Source: Actinomycetes bacterium (GTDB taxonomy: Bacteria; Actinomycetota; Acidimicrobiia; Acidimicrobiales; Bog-793). From it: a stretch of DNA of 33,544 nucleotides. Below the pieces are notes generated by a model. The model did no database searches and was not told where the DNA came from. It saw nothing but the letters and a program-made list of their open reading frames with translations. The stretch is from assembly GCA_021829645.1 (NCBI GenBank), contig JAKBPI010000026.1, positions 1-33,544 on the forward strand. The letters are read 5' to 3'. A program made the translations under genes and the position numbers. Positions 24,772 through 33,544 of the stretch are shown here, in pieces (position 1 is the stretch's first letter; every line of letters starts with the position of its first letter).

Positions 24772-24801
24772 TTGCCAAACGTGTATAACTTAGCCTATTA
24801 T
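24772..24801 (+). promoter_or_regulatory. groEL promoter
   Basis: TTGCCA (24772-24777) and TATTAT (24796-24801) are separated by 18 bases. The predicted start point, near 24808, falls inside the CIRCE operator, the usual HrcA-controlled layout. Confidence 0.65.
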
Positions 24802-24827
24802 TAGCACTCATAAGAAGAGAGTGCTAA
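24801..24827 (+). promoter_or_regulatory. CIRCE operator (HrcA site)
   Basis: TTAGCACTC (24801-24809), nine bases, GAGTGCTAA (24819-24827). This is the exact CIRCE consensus. It lies between the promoter and groEL, so HrcA repression and heat-shock induction are expected. Confidence 0.97.
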
Positions 24828-24835
24828 TATTTTAA

Positions 24836-26491
<1,656 letters not shown>

Positions 26492-26520
26492 ATCCGAACT
26501 AACGGCAACTTCTATAGTTT

Positions 26521-26556
26521 TCAAAAAAGCGTGGGACGTTTTCCACGCTTTTTTGA
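26521..26556 (+). terminator. rho-independent terminator of groEL
   Basis: TCAAAAAAGCGTGG (26521-26534) pairs exactly with CCACGCTTTTTTGA (26543-26556) around an 8-base loop, with a T-run on the 3' side. It lies 30 bases after the groEL stop. Confidence 0.92.
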
Positions 26557-27354
26557 ATTTAAATACCCGCTAAACCATACTCGTAACCACAGAAAATCCA
26601 GCTAAATACCTAAAAATAATTATATTGATGAAATACGTTTTATTAACTGGCATCTTTGCGTTCTAACGGTTATACTGGTTTTGGGCATTAAATGTTATTT
26701 CCTTTCTGTACAAATAGAGGCATACTGTGCAAATGGTGGCCTCTATTTGTATATACGCTATTAATTGATTCAGCCGAGACTTGAGCCAAAACTCCTCTGT
26801 AGCCATCTTGGCTGATAGAGTCCCGTTTCTATGTCGACTACGACAATACCAGCCCAGAACTGCTTTACCGAAGGGAAGATCTCCCGAGATAGGTACGGGC
26901 TATCTAAAACTTGTACTGCCATTTTTGACGCCATTTTGAGTGAAGCGTAACTCCGTCGCCAACTTAGAGCTACTTCCCATGTCATTTCGTGGTATTTAAA
27001 GGGATTAGAAACTCGTAGCCAAATGAGGTTTTCTTTTCCAAACCCTGTTACCACAGTAAGCCTCTTTACCAAAATAAAGATGTGTCTGCTCTGGGTTTCC
27101 ACAGCGCCGATAAAACTTTCAGATATGCGACCAATCTTCTTTAGGTCAACAATCGGTGAAAAGTTCTGAGATTACAAAAGGTGAAGGCGTTGCGAAAATA
27201 ATGCCGAGAGCAAATACGGGATCAGCTTAGCAATGACACTGTGCCGATTTACCTTTCCACTTTCTTAGCATGACGGTAAACAACCCTAACTTCTACTCCA
27301 CAAATATCCTTCTTGATACATTAAGCGCTCGATTGTCTTCTAAACTCGTTTAAG
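26557..27354. other. ~800-bp stretch without a confident intact gene
   Basis: Between the groEL terminator and chdC the sequence turns AT-rich and holds only the broken leftward frame described separately. The final part must contain the chdC promoter; I cannot pick a convincing -35/-10 pair. Near 26708-26751, CAAATAGAGGC and GCCTCTATTTG form an inverted repeat flanking about 20 bases, a possible hairpin. Confidence 0.45.
26770..27290 (-). pseudogene. decayed reading frame, unknown family
   Basis: The clean minus-strand part (26770-27102, 110 residues from a GTG with no ribosome site) reads like real protein, containing FILVKRLTVVTGFGKENLIWLR in pieces and ending RWLQRSFGSSLG. The same frame stays open upstream through SPIVDLKKIGRISESFIGAV with no ATG, GTG or TTG start in that extension, meets a single TAA, and beyond it continues as VIAKLIPYLLSALFSQRL. 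An ATG in another frame farther upstream (near 27270) gives MLRKWKGKSAQ before stopping. A gene broken by one stop and one frameshift would explain this. I do not recognise the family; chance cannot be excluded. Confidence 0.35.
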
Positions 27355-28011
27355 ATGACTGATTTAGCTACATGGAGCGTTCTTCACTTATTTTTAAAAA
27401 TCCGTAGTGACTCTGATCCAAAAAAAGCAGCTGAAGCTATTCGCCGCTGTGAAGATTCAGGTCAAAGTGTTATTGCGGTAGCCACGGCAGGACATAAATC
27501 CGACATAGGATTAATGTGTATAGGAACCGACTTTCTCGCCCAAAGGCAACTTCAACTGGAAATGAAACAGGCGGGTTACGCTTTACCTTACTCGTTTGTA
27601 TCGCGCACAGAAATATCGGAATACGCTTCTACAATTCCCGAGCAGATGAAAGAAGCCCGCTTGAATCCTCAGCTTCCTCCGGAAAATCTCACCAGTTTCT
27701 GCTTTTATCCCATGTCAAAGCGAAGAGAACCTTCCTACAATTGGTATCTCTTGGACTATGACGAGCGTCTGCAGAATATGATGGAGCACGGGAAATCAGG
27801 AAAAGCCTTTAGAGGACGTGTGCTGCAACTAGTAACCGGCTCTGTAGGACTGGATGATTTTGAATGGGGAGTTACCCTCTTCGGCAAAGAATTTGACGAC
27901 ATCAAAGAGTGTGTATACAAAATGCGCTTTGACGGTGCATCTGCTAAGTATGCCGAGTTTGGCCCTTTCTACACCGGACTAGTATTGCCCATGGAAAGCG
28001 TCTTTATATGA
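27355..28011 (+). CDS. chdC: coproheme decarboxylase / hydrogen-peroxide-dependent heme synthase ChdC (HemQ)
   Basis: A 218-residue dimeric-barrel protein that oxidatively decarboxylates coproheme III to heme b, the last step of the coproporphyrin-dependent heme pathway of Gram-positive bacteria. The family core is strong: FYPMSKRR with Tyr118 (position of the radical-forming Tyr), NWYLLDYDERL, MEHGKSGKAF with His145 (proximal heme ligand), GRVLQLVTGSVGLDDFEWGVTLF and YKMRFDGASAKYAEFGPFYTG. Length is normal for the actinobacterial type. There is no clear ribosome site before the ATG. The stop overlaps the larE start (ATGA), so the two are translationally coupled. No other heme genes are in the window. 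Confidence 0.93.
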   Translation: MTDLATWSVLHLFLKIRSDSDPKKAAEAIRRCEDSGQSVIAVATAGHKSDIGLMCIGTDFLAQRQLQLEMKQAGYALPYSFVSRTEISEYASTIPEQMKEARLNPQLPPENLTSFCFYPMSKRREPSYNWYLLDYDERLQNMMEHGKSGKAFRGRVLQLVTGSVGLDDFEWGVTLFGKEFDDIKECVYKMRFDGASAKYAEFGPFYTGLVLPMESVFI

Positions 28012-28886
28012 CTTCACTTTCCTTGGACATCTCCCGAAAAGCAGTGAAGACTCCTGGCAATACTTTACCCAAAGCCTTGGAGGAGTTGGATCAGACCCTC
28101 AGAAGCTACGGTTCCGTCATAACGGCGTTTTCCGGAGGAGTCGACTCAACTTTTTTGACGGCAAGAGCCCGATATATCTTGGGGCAAACCAACACTTTGG
28201 CCATCACGGCAAACTCTCCTTCCCTAGCCGCCGAGGAACTGCAAGACTGTTCACAATTGGCTGCACAACTCGATTTATCGTGGGTTGCCATTAGTACTTT
28301 TGAACTAGAAAATCCTTTATATGCACTCAACGGACATGACCGCTGTTTTCACTGCAAGTCAGAACTCATGTCCGTCATCACCCCGATAGCCAAAGCACGG
28401 AACGCCGTCGTCATACTGGGCGTCAATATGGATGACTTGAAGGAATACCGACCAGGACAAGAAGCGGCTAAGCAGGCGGGTGGGCAATTCCCGTTGGTAA
28501 CGGCAGGCTTGACGAAAAAAATGATTAGGGAGGCTTCGCTGCTTATGGGTCTGCCCACCCATGATAAACCCGCTGCTCCGTGTCTGGCTTCTCGAATTCC
28601 CAACGGTACCCCCATAAGCGTAACAGTGTTGCAGCAAGTGGGTAACGCCGAAGCGAACCTGCGTAAACTGGGGGTCGGAAATCTGAGGGTACGTCACCAC
28701 GGCGAACTTGCCAGAATAGAATTTGAGACAGCAAACTTTCCTCTTATACTTGATAAAAGACTGCAGATAATACAGGCAACAAAAGAAGCCGGCTACAAAT
28801 ATGTTACTTTGGATTTGGAAGGCTTCAGATCCGGAAGTACCGCTGCACCAAAACCGACGGTCTCTCCATCTAAAGATTACCGGTAA
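28008..28886 (+). CDS. larE: LarE-type ATP-dependent sulfur transferase
   Basis: A 292-residue PP-loop enzyme. LarE adds sulfur to the pyridinium dicarboxylate precursor of the nickel-pincer nucleotide cofactor. The PP-loop is FSGGVDSTFL (42-48 core). The LarE hallmark APCLASRIP carries Cys192, the position of the sacrificial cysteine. Cys113 and Cys116 in DRCFHCKSEL give a CxxC, so three cysteines are available, as in homologues reported to hold a [4Fe-4S] cluster. LarB, LarC and LarA are not in the window. The gene overlaps chdC by four bases, an odd pairing. It could serve another sulfur-insertion reaction. Confidence 0.85.
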   Translation: MTSLSLDISRKAVKTPGNTLPKALEELDQTLRSYGSVITAFSGGVDSTFLTARARYILGQTNTLAITANSPSLAAEELQDCSQLAAQLDLSWVAISTFELENPLYALNGHDRCFHCKSELMSVITPIAKARNAVVILGVNMDDLKEYRPGQEAAKQAGGQFPLVTAGLTKKMIREASLLMGLPTHDKPAAPCLASRIPNGTPISVTVLQQVGNAEANLRKLGVGNLRVRHHGELARIEFETANFPLILDKRLQIIQATKEAGYKYVTLDLEGFRSGSTAAPKPTVSPSKDYR

Positions 28887-29157
28887 TAGCCGAATATGCC
28901 GACATCAGGGTGCATGCTTTGGCTTCCGTAACCCTACCTGCCACCCGGCATTTGATATAGTCTTTTTTTCGAAAAAAACACAACCTTCCGGACAGGCAAA
29001 AGGCATCTCTTGGTTAACCCCCAATTTGCACTTTAAGGTTCTTTCACCGTTTACCATAGTGCGCACTATCAAATATTTACATTCTTCCAAAATCATAATC
29101 CCGCCTCAGCAATCTGCCTTTAACATAGAAGTTCGCAGACGAAGCTAGCCAAAAAGT

Positions 29158-30030
29158 CTAATTACTTTCTTCTTTGCGCAAAAAATCCTCAATCTCTTGG
29201 ATAACTTCACCCGAACCGGACATCAAGGTATCTATTTCATTGCGTTCCGAAACGTAGGATACATAGGTGGCTAAGAGCTCATCTGAATCCACCATATTGG
29301 TCATTCTGGTCTCGTACTCCTTGGAAAGACGTTCCAATTCCACAGTGGAAACAGTACCTTTAAGGATCTCGTTCACCGAAAGCACCAGTGCCAAAGCAGC
29401 TTTTGGAGAAGTCGATTCACTATAATTGGGGACCCCGGCCCAAATGCTCCCGGTCAGAACGTTGTGATTTTCAAATTCAGTCTGCAAAGCACTCAAAATC
29501 CCTATCGGTCCCTCGTACCCGGACACAACCGGCTTGCTGCCTATGCCCATTGGGGTTATATCACCCGAAACGGCGATCTGTACCGGGACGTCGTGTGTTA
29601 TGTCCGCGAGGTGCGAACCGAGAAAGATGGCCCTACGACAGTTCAACTTTTTGGCTAGCTTGTATAAATTACTACTGTAAGTTTTCCACTTAAGCTGTGG
29701 CTCAGCTCCGTAGACAAAAATAACATCCCCCGGTGACTTTTCAGAAGAAGCCAACGATATAGTGGTTTTTGGCCAGCTGATATAGCGACGATTTTCACTT
29801 GAAAAATACATTTCCGGTCTTTGCTCGGTAAAATTAAAAAACTCTTCGCTGTCAACTTCAGCAATTTTAACCGACTTCCACTGATTTCTCAGAACGGCCA
29901 AGGCAAGAGATGCGGCACTGCCTGCATCATTCCAACCTTCAAAAGCTACAATCATTGTCGCGTCAGAAAGCTTAGGCAGTTGAATATATCTGATATGTTT
30001 CCCATCCCTAAACTTCCAAAAATTTTTCAT
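29158..30030 (-). CDS. PAC2 family protein
   Basis: A 290-residue protein of the PAC2 (proteasome assembly chaperone-like) family, common in actinobacteria. Landmarks are ATMIVAFEGWNDAGSAAS near the N-terminus, YISWP, FVYGAEPQLKWKTY, and the central GSHLADITHDVPV, then VSGYEGPIGILSAL and SIWAGVPNYSESTSPKAAL. The C-terminal ~60 residues are helical and acidic, ending in a Glu-rich stretch. The biochemical role of bacterial members is not established; links to proteasome or ATP-grasp systems are suggested. No proteasome gene is in the window. It is a single gene, leftward, between larE and a GNAT gene. Confidence 0.85.
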   Translation of the reverse strand: MKNFWKFRDGKHIRYIQLPKLSDATMIVAFEGWNDAGSAASLALAVLRNQWKSVKIAEVDSEEFFNFTEQRPEMYFSSENRRYISWPKTTISLASSEKSPGDVIFVYGAEPQLKWKTYSSNLYKLAKKLNCRRAIFLGSHLADITHDVPVQIAVSGDITPMGIGSKPVVSGYEGPIGILSALQTEFENHNVLTGSIWAGVPNYSESTSPKAALALVLSVNEILKGTVSTVELERLSKEYETRMTNMVDSDELLATYVSYVSERNEIDTLMSGSGEVIQEIEDFLRKEESN

Positions 30031-30221
30031 AATCTATATCTCTACATTGTTTGTAAAAATATCCCGCCGCCTATCTCTTGAAGAAAACTCCTTTATACAA
30101 ATTTACCCGAAAACAGAACACTTTTGGCGCCACCTAAAAAAATCCTTTGCCGTCTCAGTTATAGACTTTTCTCCCATCTTCCTTTCGAGCACAATATGAA
30201 AAATTCATATAGACTTATCTT

Positions 30222-30749
30222 GTGCCAGAAACAGAAACCGCTTCCCTTTCATACGGAGAAGAAACTTGGATAGAAAAAATTGGCGTAGGCGATCACGACT
30301 TTGGCTTTGCCTTGACCTATCTCTTACCGCAACTTTCTTCTTCTGCCATTGTCCCTGATACCGAGGCCCTCAAGACGATCTTAAGTGATCAAAATACTTC
30401 CATTTTTGCGGCAAAACTAAATAACGCAAGTCATCAACCCTTGGGTTCTCCGCCGGTTGGCGATTCAAAAATTATAGGTATAATCACCGTATGCTACCTG
30501 AACCTGCTGACAGGGAAGATCGCTCTGATAGAAGACGTTGTGGTTGACGATTCGGCACGCAACCGAGGCGTGGGAAAAGCTTTAGTGTCGGCAGCCATCA
30601 CAGAGTGCCTGAGCAAAAACGTAAAGCATGTCGAACTGACCTCAAGACCTCAAAGAGCGGCAGCCAATAAATTGTACGAACAAATGGGTTTTGCCCGACG
30701 CGAGACCAACGTGTGGCGATATGTAAATGACTCTTATACCAAATTGTGA
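30222..30749 (+). CDS. GNAT family N-acetyltransferase
   Basis: A 175-residue acetyl-CoA-dependent acetyltransferase. Motif A is IEDVVVDDSARNRGVGKALV, with the pyrophosphate-binding RNRGVGKA. Motif B appears as HVELTSRPQRAAANKLYEQMGF, followed by RRETNVWRY. The N-terminal ~45 residues are divergent. The start is a GTG at 30222 with no clear ribosome site, so the true N-terminus could differ. The substrate cannot be read from sequence. It runs with the MFS gene 42 bases downstream, possibly as one transcript. Confidence 0.87.
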   Translation: MPETETASLSYGEETWIEKIGVGDHDFGFALTYLLPQLSSSAIVPDTEALKTILSDQNTSIFAAKLNNASHQPLGSPPVGDSKIIGIITVCYLNLLTGKIALIEDVVVDDSARNRGVGKALVSAAITECLSKNVKHVELTSRPQRAAANKLYEQMGFARRETNVWRYVNDSYTKL

Positions 30750-30791
30750 AAATGAGTAACTCAAAAAATTATATTTCGCTAAGCTAACTAT

Positions 30792-32612
30792 ATGACACCA
30801 AAACATTCGGGTGAAAACGCGGAAAGTAAAGCGCCGTCGACGACTCCTTCTCAAACCGATGGCGTAAGCGACAAAAAAACGGACGATAATTATAAGTGGG
30901 TTGCCTTGGTAAACGTTACTTTAGGCATTCTGCTCGCCACCATAGACGGCACCATTACTTTGATCGCCATGCCGGACATCTTTAATGGAGTACACTTAGA
31001 CCCGCTGCAGCCAGGCAACACTTTTTACCTCCTTTGGCTCCTGCTTGGCTTTTTAATAGTATCCAGCGTATTGGTAGTTAATTTCGGTCGCTTGGGAGAT
31101 ATCTACGGCCGGGTTAAGTTATATAACTTGGGGTTTGTCATCTATACGGTATTTTCACTGGTGCTCAGTGTCGATTGGATGACGGGGCGATCCGGAGCCC
31201 TGTTCTTGGTTATAATGCGAATCTTTCAGGGGATCGGAGCGGCTCTCATCATCGCCAATTCCGCAGCCATCCTGACCGATGCCTTCCCGCCTCACCAAAG
31301 AGGGATGGCACTTGGGATCAACAACGTGGCCGGCATATCAGGTTCTTTCATAGGCCTTGTCTTGGGCGGAATTCTGGCTCCCATAGATTGGCGGCTTATT
31401 TTCTTGGTCTCGGTTCCTTTCGGATTGGCCGGAACTCTATGGGCATATTTTAAACTCGAGGAGCGCGGGGAACTAAAACCGGGGAAAATCGACTGGCTGG
31501 GAAATATTACATTTGCCGTAGGACTGATACTGGTAATGATAGGCATCACTTACGGCATAGAGCCGGCTGGCGGGTCCACTATGGGATGGGGAAGTCCTAG
31601 GGTTATCACGGAGCTGTCTCTCGGTGTAGCGTTTTTGATTGCCTTCGCCGTTGTCGAATACAGATCCGACAACCCTATGTTTCGCTTACCGCTTTTTAGA
31701 ATCAGGGCCTTTACGGCAGGCACCATTTCGACTTTTTTGGCCGCAGTAGCGCGAGGTGGACTGCAATTTATGCTGATCATATGGCTGCAGGGTATTTGGT
31801 TGCCTCAGCACGGATATAACTTTGTCAACACACCCCTGTGGGCCGGTATCTACATGCTCCCTCTCACGGCGGGATTTCTTCTGGCGGGTCCCACCGCCGG
31901 CACACTCTCTGACCGCTTCGACTCAAGACCGTTCACGACCGGCGGAATGTTATTGGCTGCTTTGAGCTTTGGACTACTTGAACTCCTGCCAATTAATTTT
32001 CCCTTCCCGGCTTTTGCAGTCCTGATCTTCCTCAACGGTCTTTCAATGGGCTTATTCGCTGCTCCCAACCGAGCCGCCATCATGAACAGTTTGCCGGCTC
32101 AACACAGAGGAGCCGGGGGTGGCATGAACTCAACTTTCCAGAACTCTGCCCAAGTACTTTCCATAGGAATTTTCTTTACCCTGATGATATTAGGGCTCTC
32201 TGCGACACTGCCACATACCCTCACAATCGGCTTAACTCAACAAGGTGTCCCGGGGGCATTGGCTGCCAAAGTTGCCCATCTTCCTCCCGTTTCCATTTTG
32301 TTCTCCGCCTTTTTGGGCTACAATCCCATTCAGCACCTGCTTGGTACCAAAGCGCTTTCTCACCTCTCCCGTGCCCACCTCAAAGTCTTATATGGGCATA
32401 AGTTCTTCCCCTCTTTGATATCAGGACCGTTCCAAAAAGGCCTGCATGAAGCTTTTGACTTCTCGATTTTGGCGTGCCTAGCCGCAGCGGGAGCATCGGT
32501 GTTGCGCGGAGGCCATTACGTCTACCAAGACCAAGCCAGAGGGCATCACGGCACACATCAAAAGCCTCACGAAGCAGATGTCCGCACCACAAATACCGCT
32601 TCAACCACCTGA
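30792..32612 (+). CDS. MFS exporter, DHA2 (14-TM drug:H+ antiporter) type
   Basis: A 606-residue inner-membrane transporter. A hydrophilic, Lys/Ser/Thr-rich N-terminus (~35 residues) precedes about 14 hydrophobic segments. The DHA2 hallmark in TM1 appears as LATIDGTITLIAMPDI, motif A as FGRLGDIYGRVKLY, and motif C-like GISGSFIGLVLGGILAPIDWR sits in TM5. A long soluble insert near residues 465-540 separates the last two helices, and the tail is His/Gln/Thr-rich. The length exceeds the usual ~500 residues because of this insert. The likely role is proton-driven export of drugs or metabolites; the substrate is unknown. There is no strong ribosome site. Confidence 0.9.
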   Translation: MTPKHSGENAESKAPSTTPSQTDGVSDKKTDDNYKWVALVNVTLGILLATIDGTITLIAMPDIFNGVHLDPLQPGNTFYLLWLLLGFLIVSSVLVVNFGRLGDIYGRVKLYNLGFVIYTVFSLVLSVDWMTGRSGALFLVIMRIFQGIGAALIIANSAAILTDAFPPHQRGMALGINNVAGISGSFIGLVLGGILAPIDWRLIFLVSVPFGLAGTLWAYFKLEERGELKPGKIDWLGNITFAVGLILVMIGITYGIEPAGGSTMGWGSPRVITELSLGVAFLIAFAVVEYRSDNPMFRLPLFRIRAFTAGTISTFLAAVARGGLQFMLIIWLQGIWLPQHGYNFVNTPLWAGIYMLPLTAGFLLAGPTAGTLSDRFDSRPFTTGGMLLAALSFGLLELLPINFPFPAFAVLIFLNGLSMGLFAAPNRAAIMNSLPAQHRGAGGGMNSTFQNSAQVLSIGIFFTLMILGLSATLPHTLTIGLTQQGVPGALAAKVAHLPPVSILFSAFLGYNPIQHLLGTKALSHLSRAHLKVLYGHKFFPSLISGPFQKGLHEAFDFSILACLAAAGASVLRGGHYVYQDQARGHHGTHQKPHEADVRTTNTASTT

Positions 32613-32680
32613 AACGCAACTAAAGGCACGCTCTTTTGTTGGGATAGCAGGACTCCTGCTCCCAGGTATATTGTTTAACC

Positions 32681-33178
32681 ATGTCCTTAAATGACTTCTC
32701 TAAAATAACAGACTATTTAGCGGCACGTGACGAGGCGATGGCCCGTCTCATTGCCAAAGTTGGAAGTCCTAAAATAGAAAAGCTTGCGCCCGATCCGTTC
32801 ACAGCCATGATAAGAAATATCACGGCACAACAATTGGGTGGTGCCGTAGCTGCAAAAATATTCAACAGACTAAAGGAAGACGCTGGCAATGACTTGTCGC
32901 CCTTGGTGTTAGCTAAATATTCACACGAAACTTTGTCAGCCTTGGGTCTCTCGCGAGCCAAGGCCTCCTGTATTCTGGAACTTTCCCAAAAAGTCAACGA
33001 AGGCTCCATTGACATGACTCCGGAGACTCTGTCCCTGCAAAGCAACGAGGTAATCACCAAAAATCTCTGCCGCGTAAAAGGAATCGGCCCATGGACCGTG
33101 CAGATGCTCCTGATATTCCAACTTTCCAGAAAAGACGTTTGGCCGGCTACTCCCGACTTTGGCAACCAAACTCCCTAA
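32681..33178 (+). CDS. AlkA-like DNA-3-methyladenine glycosylase, C-terminally truncated
   Basis: 165 residues of a helix-hairpin-helix base-excision glycosylase. FTAMIRNITAQQLGGAVAAKIF, LSALGLSRAKASCILEL and the HhH motif LCRVKGIGPWTVQM (129-142) are clear. The segment RKDVWPATPDFG carries Asp159 near the expected catalytic aspartate, but one residue is out of the usual spacing. The reading then ends after NQTP. Homologues continue for roughly 40 more residues. I find no continuation in the other frames. Transposase-like fragments begin about 100 bases on, so disruption by an insertion is likely. The product may be inactive. Confidence 0.75.
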   Translation: MSLNDFSKITDYLAARDEAMARLIAKVGSPKIEKLAPDPFTAMIRNITAQQLGGAVAAKIFNRLKEDAGNDLSPLVLAKYSHETLSALGLSRAKASCILELSQKVNEGSIDMTPETLSLQSNEVITKNLCRVKGIGPWTVQMLLIFQLSRKDVWPATPDFGNQTP

Positions 33179-33275
33179 AATCTGCTCATAGTTCCTGATT
33201 GAAGGTATTATTTTTTTGTGTTTATTTAGATAATAATACTTGTGATGTTATGTGGATTATTGAATACTTGTTCCC

Positions 33276-33500
33276 GTGAGTATAGAGCTAAAGATAAATA
33301 CCCAAAGAGGAAAGCGCTATCTTGTAATAACAGAACGCTACTGGGATAAAGAAGCCAAAAAAGCAAGGACTAAGACTTATCAGAATTTGGGTTCTTTAGA
33401 AAAGCTACAAGAACAATATCCTAAATTCCCGGAGTTTTGGGCACTAGGTTTTCTAAGTGTTGGATTTCTAAATGTTCTAGTATCTCTCTTTGCTGTTTAG
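33276..33500 (+). mobile_element. N-terminal fragment of an IS1634/IS4-like transposase
   Basis: 74 residues from a GTG. RGKRYLVITERYWDKEAKK followed by ARTKTYQNLGSLEKL matches the typical N-terminus of DDE transposases of the IS1634/IS4 type (a basic strand, an aromatic-WDK segment, then a LG-x-LEKL helix). After about residue 55 (PEFW) the sequence turns hydrophobic and stops, on top of an opposite-strand frame, which suggests a junction. The family name is a guess from the pattern. No terminal inverted repeat could be fixed. Confidence 0.5.
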
Positions 33501-33543
33501 TCCTTTCGGATACAAGAAAATTATCGTTATATATTTTGCATTT
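33421..33543 (-). mobile_element. possible C-terminal transposase fragment on the opposite strand
   Basis: A minus-strand frame is open from the window edge to a TAG at 33421-33423. It reads about 40 residues, including FLVSERTKQQREILEHLE, a helix typical of transposase C-termini, and ends LVPKTPGI. It overlaps the unlikely hydrophobic end of the plus-strand fragment, as if two insertion-sequence pieces met head-on near 33440. The gene body lies outside the window. Confidence 0.35.
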
Positions 33544-33544
33544 T

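Noticed and set aside
28801-29148. Plus-strand frame after larE
   Set aside because: It begins inside larE in another frame and has no motif or ribosome site; the 28887-29157 gap shows nothing else.

Overview
The window looks like a chromosomal segment from a member of the Actinomycetota. The strongest argument is gene order. crgA, trpG/pabA, pknB, pbpA, pstP, fhaB, fhaA and a tRNA-Leu lie in the same order and orientation as the mycobacterial cell-envelope kinase locus, although pknA and rodA are missing. An actinobacterial-type GpgS, ChdC/HemQ, a zinc-ribbon threonine synthase followed by a sulfur-carrier gene, and a lone groEL with CIRCE agree with this. Base composition is below 50% GC by eye, low for the phylum. 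The Thr-rich extracytoplasmic tails are reminiscent of Acidimicrobiia, but I cannot fix the class.

Region by region. (1) 1-8616: a partial unknown gene, a gene-poor stretch, crgA and trpG facing away from each other, then a leftward run fhaA-fhaB-pstP-pbpA-pknB that reads like one signalling and wall-elongation operon (Ser/Thr kinase, its phosphatase, two phosphothreonine readers and a transpeptidase), then tRNA-Leu(CAG). (2) 8617-11923: a leftward two-gene cassette encoding a ParM/Alp-type actin-like ATPase and a ParR-like protein, ended by strong hairpins, and a divergent envelope protein with a degenerate M23 fold. (3) 11928-15922: aldo/keto reductase, Mn/Fe superoxide dismutase, an orphan ABC ATPase, and a YceI gene divergent from a MarR regulator with a perfect palindrome on the yceI promoter. 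(4) 16041-22810: aconitase, CcdA, then sugar metabolism (OtsB, OtsA-like GT20, GpgS). (5) 23012-26556: a SAM-I-type riboswitch lacking P4, a threonine-synthase-family enzyme, a MoaD/ThiS-type sulfur carrier ending in GG, then CIRCE-controlled groEL with a clear terminator. (6) 26557-33544: a decayed coding stretch, a chdC-larE pair with overlapping ends, a PAC2 protein, a GNAT acetyltransferase, a DHA2-type MFS exporter, a C-terminally truncated AlkA-like glycosylase, and transposase-like fragments at the right edge.

Two parts stand out. The first is the SAM-riboswitch / threonine-synthase-like enzyme / sulfur-carrier unit. A SAM OFF switch makes better sense for a methionine-branch enzyme than for threonine synthase, so thiocarboxylate-dependent homocysteine formation from O-phosphohomoserine is a testable alternative. 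The second is the plasmid-type actin segregation cassette beside the division/kinase locus. All product names come from reading motifs; no database search was run.
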